From the NCBI GenBank assembly GCA_023265235.1, contig JAHFUF010000087.1, positions 1 to 11,338 on the forward strand: a stretch of 11,338 nt of DNA, read 5' to 3'. Source of the stretch: Blastocatellia bacterium (lineage in GTDB: Bacteria > Acidobacteriota > Blastocatellia > Chloracidobacteriales > JADJPF01). The position numbers were made by a program, and so were the translations under genes. Of this stretch, positions 6,621 through 11,338 are shown one piece after another (within the stretch, counting starts at the first letter, position 1; every line of letters begins with the position of its first letter). The notes under the pieces were generated by a model. That model did not search any database. It was not told where the DNA came from and was given only the letters and a program-made list of their open reading frames with translations.

Positions 6621-7929
6621 ACTTTTTAGCTTTTAATTGATAAAGTCCTTCTATTACTACTCGTTCTGCTAAATCTAATCCAGATAAAACCTCTACATCT
6701 GTTTTGTTTTGTGCTCCTAGGGTTACTATTCGTTTTTCAAATTGCTCACCACCTTTATAGACAAATACTATTTTTTGGCCGTTTTCTTCTGTGATTGCTT
6801 GGATAGGTATAGCTAATTTTTTTTGAGACTCATTACTATTTAATGCTAATTCTACTACTAGTCCATCAAGTAAACTATTGTCAGGATTAGGGATTTCAAA
6901 ATATGCTGCTACAGTTCGTGTAGTAGGATTAATAGTCGTGGCTAGAATAGGCTTATTTTTACTTAACGTTATAGTATGGGCTTTGTTATCAATAGCAGGG
7001 ACTTGGTAACTAATACTAGTTGCTTTATATAGCTTAGATATATCAGCTTCAAATATTTGAGCCTCTATCCATACTGTAGATAAATCAACAATAGTAAGTA
7101 GACTAGTTCCACTATTGATTTGTTGTCCATTAGTAGCATCAATAGAAACTACTACACCAGTAATTGGTGATTTAATTGATAGCGAATTATCAAAGGAACT
7201 GTCTTTTTCTCCTATATCAATTAAGTTGCGTAAAGCATGGGCTGTTTCTATAGAGGCAAATTCAACTTTTTGTTCAGCTTCTTGTAGTCTTTTTAATGAA
7301 ATTGCTCCGGCTTCATAAAGCTTATGTGCACGATTAAGTTCTACATTAGCAATTACTAGTAGTTTACGACTATGGTCTACGTCGTCTTCTACTTTTATTC
7401 GGCGAGTTCGTTGCTCTATTTTGTAAGCATCCAAAGTAATTTGGTCTGGCACACTCAAAGGTTGTTGGACTATAGCAAGAACTTCATCTTTTTTTACTAT
7501 GTCTCCTAGTCCTAGTATACGTTTCATTTTTAATATTCCTCCTGTAGCACTACTTACTACTGCACGCGACTGGGGACGCATTTTTATAGTTGCAGGTATA
7601 GGAGTTGAGTTTTGTACTACTTTATTAGTAACAGGGGTAGTACGTAGCTTAAAAAGTAACTGTGATTCTTTATCTAAGGAAATTATATTAGGATTTTGAG
7701 TTATAGGTGTTGTTGAGTTATTTGTTTGAGCAATAGTTTGAGCACCAGTAAAAGAAGAGGAATATTTAATTATTAAAATACAAAAAATAGCTATTGTTAG
7801 TAGGGGCAGACCTATGTGTCTGCCCTTCTTTATGCGATTTTTAAGAGGGCGAACAAATAGGTTCAGAAACAGAGAGCGAACACATAGGTTCGCCCCTACA
7901 TTTGGATAATGATGTTTTATATTTTTCAT
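6619..7929 (-). CDS. Periplasmic adaptor subunit (membrane fusion protein, RND/HlyD type)
   Basis: This 436-residue adaptor would bridge an inner-membrane efflux pump and an outer-membrane channel. After a signal-anchor helix (about 41-59), the lipoyl half-motif SSATGGILKMKRILGLGDIV (126-145) appears. A helical hairpin follows (about 160-240; RAHKLYEAGAISLKRLQEAE), then the second lipoyl half (SIKSPITGVVVSIDATNGQ, 251-269), a beta-barrel (about 283-360) and a membrane-proximal domain to the C-terminus. The layout resembles CusB/CzcB-type adaptors. No pump or outer-membrane channel gene is in the window. The first 44 residues are odd: residues 11-44 are encoded by a block of REP-like palindromes. 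The ATG at 7929 is the first in the frame, but AGGAG (7954-7958) lies 24 bases away. It would fit a rare in-frame ATT at about 7944 better. No ATG, GTG or TTG occurs in frame between the block and the helix; the next Met is residue 117. Confidence 0.85.
   Translation of the reverse strand: MKNIKHHYPNVGANLCVRSLFLNLFVRPLKNRIKKGRHIGLPLLTIAIFCILIIKYSSSFTGAQTIAQTNNSTTPITQNPNIISLDKESQLLFKLRTTPVTNKVVQNSTPIPATIKMRPQSRAVVSSATGGILKMKRILGLGDIVKKDEVLAIVQQPLSVPDQITLDAYKIEQRTRRIKVEDDVDHSRKLLVIANVELNRAHKLYEAGAISLKRLQEAEQKVEFASIETAHALRNLIDIGEKDSSFDNSLSIKSPITGVVVSIDATNGQQINSGTSLLTIVDLSTVWIEAQIFEADISKLYKATSISYQVPAIDNKAHTITLSKNKPILATTINPTTRTVAAYFEIPNPDNSLLDGLVVELALNSNESQKKLAIPIQAITEENGQKIVFVYKGGEQFEKRIVTLGAQNKTDVEVLSGLDLAERVVIEGLYQLKAKK
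7800..7828 (+). repeat. REP-like palindrome, unit A
   Basis: Perfect 8-bp arms GGGCAGAC (7804-7811) and GTCTGCCC (7818-7825) enclose the 6-base loop CTATGT. On the coding (minus) strand it gives the residues GRHIGLPLL at the junction with the signal-anchor helix. Confidence 0.75.
7847..7869 (-). repeat. REP-like palindrome, unit B (degenerate)
   Basis: GGGCGAAC (7847-7854) is followed by AAATAG and GTTC (7861-7864), but the expected GCCC of the right arm is replaced by AGAA. Only four base pairs next to the loop remain. Its orientation matches unit C. It encodes part of LNLFVRPL on the minus strand. Confidence 0.55.
7872..7899 (-). repeat. REP-like palindrome, unit C
   Basis: Arms GCGAAC (7876-7881) and GTTCGC (7888-7893) enclose the loop ACATAG. 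The right flank is intact (GTTCGCCCCTAC), while the left arm has lost its outer GG. It lies inverted relative to unit A and encodes VGANLCVRS on the minus strand. Confidence 0.7.
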
Positions 7930-7953
7930 GAAGGTACAAAGAATATTTTCTTG

Positions 7954-7958
7954 CTCCT
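7954..7958 (-). promoter_or_regulatory. Shine-Dalgarno-like site poorly spaced from the adaptor ATG
   Basis: AGGAG on the minus strand lies 24 bases before the ATG at 7929, too far for normal initiation. It is directly preceded by an in-frame TAG. An in-frame ATT sits 9 bases after it. The site may mark an original or alternative start, or the ATG may be used without it. Confidence 0.4.
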
Positions 7959-7996
7959 AATTATTTCAAACTAGAGAGGTAGTTTTTACAGGTGAG

Positions 7997-8027
7997 ATAG
8001 TTTGGAGGTATAAAACCCCCAAACTAT
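7997..8027 (-). terminator. Strong stem-loop after the second beta-helix gene
   Basis: On the minus strand the arms ATAGTTTGGGGG and CCTCCAAACTAT form a 12-bp stem with one G-U pair and a 7-base loop (TTTTATA). It begins 8 bases after the stop codon of the beta-helix gene. The sequence after it has no U-run, so it is not a classic intrinsic terminator. It may be a transcript 3' end, a stability element or an attenuator separating the beta-helix pair from the adaptor operon. Confidence 0.5.
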
Positions 8028-8035
8028 ATATTTAA

Positions 8036-8932
8036 TTAACGATTGTTATTGTCAGTTGAGTCAATATCATCATCTTGATCAGAATCTGCAATAGCTGGAA
8101 CACTACCTTTAACTGGTTTGATACCATCAAAATTTGGATTGTTATCAAAAGCATTTACTGAAAGAATTCCAATAGCTTTCTTACCAACAGAAGACTTGTT
8201 AGAAACGCCGGCTTGAGCACTACTACTAACAGTCGAAAAAGCTATTGTGCCAGTAGAGCTACCTTCAAAACCAATACCAATACCTGGATTGGGAGTGTTA
8301 TTAGCTGGTGCTCCACCAGAACGGAACCCAGAAGAGGCTATAGTAGAATTGCTAACAGTTACTTTGGCACTTCCTAACACATGAATACCAAAGTTAGTGT
8401 TATTTTCTACACGGCAATTATCAATAATTACACGAGAAGCACCCATAATTTGAATACCATCTGTCCAGTTATGGCTATTCATATTGCGAATATTGACAAT
8501 TCTATTAGCAGGAGAGTTAACTATTATACCTGGTAAGGCTTGGCGCGTAGTATTATTGGCACCATCTCCAGCACGAACGGCTTCTATCGTAGCGCTAACA
8601 CCAGGAGCAGCTTCTAGGGTAACATTGCCATTAGCACCAGTAATGTTAACACTTTCTAAGAAACGACCAGAGGTAACAACTACAACACTGCCATTTTGAT
8701 TAGCACCAGCATTAGCAGTTCCTAATGCTGCAGTGATTGTGCCAAATACTTGATCTGAAGCACTATCACCATTTTCATCAATACCAATTAGTCCATCACC
8801 ATCAAAATCTCTTTCACCTTCAACTAGTACTGGATGATTAGCTGAAACATCAGAGGTATTCCAAGAAGTAGTCAAGAAAGCAAAAGCTAGTACAAGACAA
8901 GCTAACATAATAAATCGAGCTAAATTTCTCAT
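8036..8932 (-). CDS. Secreted right-handed beta-helix protein (downstream paralog)
   Basis: This is a 298-residue exported protein. The signal peptide covers about 1-31 and the mature part starts near ANHPVLVEGE. An EF-hand-like or thrombospondin-3-like calcium loop follows at 42-53 (DFDGDGLIGIDE; D42, D44, D46, E53). A parallel beta-helix region (about 80-260) carries the pectate-lyase-fold pattern of short strand repeats: NWTDGI, IDNCRVENNTNFGIHV, VSNSTI and NPGIGIGFE. The tail (283-296) is acidic, DSDQDDDIDSTDNN, and may also bind calcium. No catalytic set can be assigned, so it may be a surface or matrix protein rather than a lyase. It is a close paralog of the gene 18 bp upstream, and the two are probably co-transcribed. 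The start is supported by AGGAG (8941-8945), 8 bases upstream. A strong stem-loop follows the stop. I recall this architecture mainly from Acidobacteriota. Confidence 0.85.
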   Translation of the reverse strand: MRNLARFIMLACLVLAFAFLTTSWNTSDVSANHPVLVEGERDFDGDGLIGIDENGDSASDQVFGTITAALGTANAGANQNGSVVVVTSGRFLESVNITGANGNVTLEAAPGVSATIEAVRAGDGANNTTRQALPGIIVNSPANRIVNIRNMNSHNWTDGIQIMGASRVIIDNCRVENNTNFGIHVLGSAKVTVSNSTIASSGFRSGGAPANNTPNPGIGIGFEGSSTGTIAFSTVSSSAQAGVSNKSSVGKKAIGILSVNAFDNNPNFDGIKPVKGSVPAIADSDQDDDIDSTDNNNR

Positions 8933-8950
8933 TTTTTCTTCTCCTTAAAA

Positions 8951-9859
8951 TTACTTGTTGTGTTGGGGTTCTTCTACTTCTAACTGAATCTCTTCAGAGA
9001 GTTTGGCAAAAGAAGATGCTGAAGTTCCAGAAACATTTGTGCCATTATCAAAAATAGTGTTTCTAGCAAGCAATACTTGACGAGTAGAAGCATTACTTAA
9101 GCCTGTTCCTGTGTTACCAGAAATTACGCTATCAACAACAGTACCTGAAGCTTGTTCTTCAAAACGAATACCTGTTCCTGGATTAGGCACGCTAGGCATA
9201 GGATTAAACCTCATTCCAGAAGCATTGACAGTAGTATTGCTAATTAGTACACGAGAAGTTCCTTGAGCACGAATACCAAAAGTTATATTACTATCTAAAC
9301 GGCAGTTGGTAAGTTGTACTCTAGCAGCACCAGAAACTAAAATACCATCTGTCCAGTTACGAATATGAAGATTACGTAAAATAACAGATCTATCAGTTTG
9401 ATCTGTATTAATAATAATACCAGGAGCAGCTTGACGTGCTGCGTTATTAGGGTTACCAGCTAATACTGCATCAATATCAGCCATAACACCAGGGGCGGCT
9501 TCTAAAACTGTGACTCCATTTAGGGTCATTTGTCCAGCGTCTGTATTAGGAATTTTAACTATTTCTGGAAAACGGCCACTTGTAACAATAATAGCTTGGC
9601 CATTAGCATTTGCTGCACCATTGGCAGCTAATAATGCTGCTGCAATAGTACCATAAACTCTATCTGTTGCATTATCTGCATCTTCCATAGCACCAAGTAG
9701 TCCATCACCATCAAAGTCTCTTTCACCTTCAATTAGTACTGGGTGGTTAGCTGAAACATCATTTTTGGCAAAGTTTGCAGTAAAAATAAGACCAACAATA
9801 ATTAAAGCAAAGGTTACTAATCTGAGGAATGTTTTCCTCTGAATATTAAATTTCTTCAT
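8951..9859 (-). CDS. Secreted right-handed beta-helix protein (upstream paralog)
   Basis: This 302-residue exported protein is the first gene of the pair. The signal peptide is at about 1-37, followed by ANHPVLIEGE. A calcium-type loop lies at 48-59 (DFDGDGLLGAME), and a beta-helix region spans about 85-280 with NWTDGI, LTNCRLDSNITFGI, ISNTTV and NPGTGIRFE. It shares nearly all landmarks with the downstream paralog but has a different C-terminus. It ends in a glutamate-rich stretch (EEIQLEVEEPQHNK) instead of the DSDQDDD tail. I chose ATG at 9859 because AGGGAG (9868-9873) lies 8 bases before it. An in-frame TTG at 9877 would place that ribosome-binding site inside the gene. A candidate promoter lies at 9901-9930. 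The function is unknown beyond a probable surface or secreted role. Confidence 0.85.
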   Translation of the reverse strand: MKKFNIQRKTFLRLVTFALIIVGLIFTANFAKNDVSANHPVLIEGERDFDGDGLLGAMEDADNATDRVYGTIAAALLAANGAANANGQAIIVTSGRFPEIVKIPNTDAGQMTLNGVTVLEAAPGVMADIDAVLAGNPNNAARQAAPGIIINTDQTDRSVILRNLHIRNWTDGILVSGAARVQLTNCRLDSNITFGIRAQGTSRVLISNTTVNASGMRFNPMPSVPNPGTGIRFEEQASGTVVDSVISGNTGTGLSNASTRQVLLARNTIFDNGTNVSGTSASSFAKLSEEIQLEVEEPQHNK

Positions 9860-9867
9860 TGAGCAAT

Positions 9868-9873
9868 CTCCCT
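9868..9873 (-). promoter_or_regulatory. Ribosome-binding site deciding the ATG at 9859
   Basis: AGGGAG on the minus strand lies 8 bases before the ATG at 9859. It rules against the longer frame that begins with TTG at 9877. Confidence 0.75.
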
Positions 9874-9900
9874 TCAAAGTTTTAACTGAAATCCCTGGTC

Positions 9901-9930
9901 ATTATAAGTATTTGAGAAATAAGAATTAAC
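9901..9930 (-). promoter_or_regulatory. Candidate promoter for the beta-helix gene pair
   Basis: A perfect TATAAT is the complement of 9901-9906. The -35 region about 17 bp upstream (near 9924-9929) is TTAATT-like and weak. Transcription would start near 9894 and leave a leader of about 35 bases before the ATG at 9859. The weak -35 lies in one arm of an inverted repeat, which suggests regulation. Confidence 0.45.
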
Positions 9931-9946
9931 TATTATTTTAGTTAAT
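9925..9946. promoter_or_regulatory. Inverted repeat at the -35 region, candidate operator
   Basis: Perfect 8-bp arms ATTAACTA (9925-9932) and TAGTTAAT (9939-9946) are separated by 6 bases. The near arm overlaps the -35 of the candidate promoter, a usual place for a dimeric regulator. AT-rich sequence makes chance palindromes more common, so confidence is limited. Confidence 0.35.
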
Positions 9947-9991
9947 ATTCACCTTATTGTTTGTTTAGGTAATAATAAAAACTAACAGCTA

Positions 9992-10010
9992 CTAGCTTAA
10001 ATATAGCTAG
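9992..10010. repeat. Short inverted repeat upstream of the beta-helix pair
   Basis: Arms CTAGCT and AGCTAG are separated by 7 bases. It lies about 60 bp upstream of the candidate -35. It may be a second protein-binding site or chance. The rest of the 9874-10165 gap is AT-rich, with no open frame that I can support. Confidence 0.25.
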
Positions 10011-10165
10011 ATTAATAATGCTTGTTATTTTGATTGTTGTGATCTGAAAAGAGAAAAGATTTTAACGGGGTAATTATAGCGATTAACCTAAGCTATGAGA
10101 AGAGATATTAGGGGAAAGCTTTAAAATATAATCTATATAATCAGGTTTTTTCTAAAATCAGTAAT

Positions 10166-10204
10166 AAAAATAGGCTCAAAGCGTAAAAACCTTGAGCCTA
10201 TTTT
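10166..10204 (-). terminator. Intrinsic terminator of the DUF4394-type gene
   Basis: A perfect 13-bp stem, AAAATAGGCTCAA (10167-10179) and TTGAGCCTATTTT (10192-10204), encloses a 12-base loop. On the minus strand it begins 15 bases after the stop codon and runs into TTTTTATT, giving a U-tract. This is the best terminator in the window. A-T pairs on both outer flanks would let it work in either direction. Confidence 0.8.
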
Positions 10205-10218
10205 AGATCAAACACTGT

Positions 10219-11338
10219 TTATCTGGTGAACATTACTGTGGTAACACCGCCAGTGTTATTGGTAAAGGTAAAGGTTACAGGTGTACCTTTAGGAATGACT
10301 TGTTTGATAGACATTCCATTGGCTAGTTTCCCTTTTTGTACTAACACCATATTGTTATTTTTAAGTTTGGGTGCGGCAGTAAATGCTACACCATTAACTA
10401 ATACAGTTGTTCCTAAAAATGCAACAGGGCCATTAATTGTAGCTTTAATTTGAGTATTACTAACTTTAATACCCGCAGCGGCAATTGATGGGCCAGGTTG
10501 GTTAATCACAGCAATTGCTGAAGATGTTCCATTATCAAAACGTACAGCACTAATATCACTAGAATCTGTTCTTACCATTGCTGTTAGAGGTGCCATAATG
10601 TTGCTCATTGTGCCACCGGCTCTGACAGTAATTACAAAAGTTGATGTGGAATTAGCTGCTAAACTCGCGCCAGTACAAGTAATTGCACCAGTACCATTAG
10701 CTGCAGGGTTTTGACAGGTAAAGCCTGTTGGGGGAGTAGTAGAAACAAATGTAGTGTTAGGTGGTACGGCTGTAGCAAGTGTTACATTAGCCAATGCTTC
10801 AGAGTTGCCATTACCAACAACAACAGTGTAAGTAATATTGTTACCAGCAATAACAGGAGTAGCACCAGTAACGGCTACAGTAGAAAGATTTACATTAGCA
10901 ACGGTAGTAATGTCTCTAATAACTAGTGGGGCCGCGCCTCCAATTGGCATAGCTCCAACAGCAGTAGCCGCACCAGTATCTAGGTTGATGGTGTAGAGTC
11001 TAGAGCTAGTCTCACCAGTAAGTTGAATGGCTGCATAAGCTCTATTACTAGACTCAGAAATATCAAAGCCTACTATATCAGAAGCATCAATACCAAGACG
11101 ACCTACTGTTAGCTGAATACCATCATTAGGAGAAATTGCTGGGGCAACAGGAGGTGTAGTTCCTTGAGTAGTTAAAATATCAATTTTGCTATCAATGTTA
11201 TAAAGTGTAGTTGCTCTTGTACCACCAAAGTTATTGGTATAAGCAGAACCTGCTAGATTAGGGGTTTGCCCCATATTAGCATCGCCTGTATTAAATCTAA
11301 GCATACCATCTGTAGCAGCTAATGCACCATTATTGGGG
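10219..11338 (-). CDS. Partial secreted mosaic protein: DUF4394 - DUF11 - IPT-like
   Basis: The 5' end is outside the window. The frame stays open through 11338 and an internal ATG at 11304 is not a convincing start, so 372 residues are visible. Residues 1 to about 150 are the end of a DUF4394 domain (DGMLRFNTG, then DIVGFDISESSNRAYAAI, and RLYTINLDTGAATAVGAM), a beta-propeller-like module. About 150-275 is a DUF11-type beta-sandwich (ITYTVVVGNGNSEALANVTL, VPPNTTFVST, and two cysteines in FTCQNP and ITCTG). About 282-372 is IPT/TIG-like (IKATINGPVAFLGTTVLVNG to the final TFTNNTGGVTTVMFTR). Such mosaics are typical large secreted or surface proteins with no known enzymatic role. An intrinsic terminator follows directly, so it is transcribed separately from the beta-helix pair. 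Confidence 0.8.
   Translation of the reverse strand, partial: PNNGALAATDGMLRFNTGDANMGQTPNLAGSAYTNNFGGTRATTLYNIDSKIDILTTQGTTPPVAPAISPNDGIQLTVGRLGIDASDIVGFDISESSNRAYAAIQLTGETSSRLYTINLDTGAATAVGAMPIGGAAPLVIRDITTVANVNLSTVAVTGATPVIAGNNITYTVVVGNGNSEALANVTLATAVPPNTTFVSTTPPTGFTCQNPAANGTGAITCTGASLAANSTSTFVITVRAGGTMSNIMAPLTAMVRTDSSDISAVRFDNGTSSAIAVINQPGPSIAAAGIKVSNTQIKATINGPVAFLGTTVLVNGVAFTAAPKLKNNNMVLVQKGKLANGMSIKQVIPKGTPVTFTFTNNTGGVTTVMFTR

Larger units (their letters stand above)
7800..7899. repeat. Composite REP-like palindromic block inside the adaptor coding sequence
   Basis: Three related palindromes lie within 100 bp, and the block is bounded by exact inverted ends: GTAGGGGC (7800-7807) and GCCCCTAC (7892-7899). 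Each unit has the pattern GGGC(G/A)(A/G)AC-loop-GT(T/C)(C/T)GCCC around a CCTATGTG or CACATAGG core. The end units are richer in G and C (17 of 29 and 16 of 28 bases) than the AT-rich surroundings. Palindromes of this look are recalled as dispersed intergenic repeats in cyanobacteria, Chloroflexi and Acidobacteria. Here the block lies inside an open reading frame and is translated as residues 11-44 of the adaptor. I found no other copy in the window and no clear target-site duplication. Confidence 0.75.

Noticed and set aside
7800..7899. CRISPR-like repeat array
   Set aside because: The three units differ in orientation and sequence and have no uniform spacers. They are palindromic REP-like repeats.
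9860..9877. Longer start (TTG at 9877) for the upstream beta-helix gene
   Set aside because: It would put the AGGGAG ribosome-binding site inside the coding sequence. The ATG at 9859 has that site at 8-base spacing and begins a normal signal peptide.
11302..11304. ATG as the start of the DUF4394-type gene
   Set aside because: The frame is open to the window edge and the domain continues upstream of this Met, with no signal peptide after it. The gene is partial.

Overview
The window is AT-rich and uses codons ending in A or T. Where ribosome-binding sites are visible they are AGGAG-type. Several gene families point to the Acidobacteriota, probably a low-GC member of the Blastocatellia. The main pointers are two secreted beta-helix proteins that begin their mature part with ANHPVL(V/I)EGERDFDGDG, and a DUF4394-DUF11-IPT-like mosaic protein. 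This taxonomic call rests on recalled family distributions, not on a marker gene. I see no rRNA, tRNA, CRISPR array, transposase or phage gene. All but one of the complete genes appear to encode exported, lipid-anchored or membrane-anchored products, and the exception is a polytopic inner-membrane protein, so this is a cell-envelope region.

Layout. (1) The 3' tail of an upstream gene probably lies at 1-41. It is followed closely by a membrane-anchored von Willebrand factor A protein (54-1718, +). (2) Convergent to it is a lipoprotein with a GH114/spherulin-4-like TIM-barrel domain (1756-2835, -). This is divergent, across a 68-bp promoter region, from a roughly 12-TM membrane protein with a soluble C-terminal domain (2904-4685, +). 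The pairing suggests surface-polysaccharide work, but that is inference. (3) A tight minus-strand operon runs 7929 to 4699: a periplasmic adaptor (membrane fusion protein), then a secreted TPR + alpha/beta-hydrolase esterase, then a SUMF1/FGE-fold lipoprotein. Gaps are 13 and 17 bp, the last two genes use GTG and TTG starts, and no pump gene is in view. (4) Upstream on the same strand is a tandem pair of paralogous secreted beta-helix proteins (9859-8951 and 8932-8036), with their own candidate promoter and an inverted repeat at its -35 region. A strong stem-loop follows the second gene. (5) A good intrinsic terminator (10166-10204) ends a partial minus-strand gene for a DUF4394/DUF11/IPT-like secreted protein that runs off the right edge.

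The most unusual feature is a 100-bp block (7800-7899) of three REP-like palindromes with matching 8-bp ends. It lies inside, and is read through in frame by, the 5' end of the adaptor gene. It supplies residues 11-44, ahead of and into the signal-anchor helix. No alternative start codon lies between the block and the hydrophobic segment, so a working adaptor must translate a mobile or repetitive palindromic element as protein.
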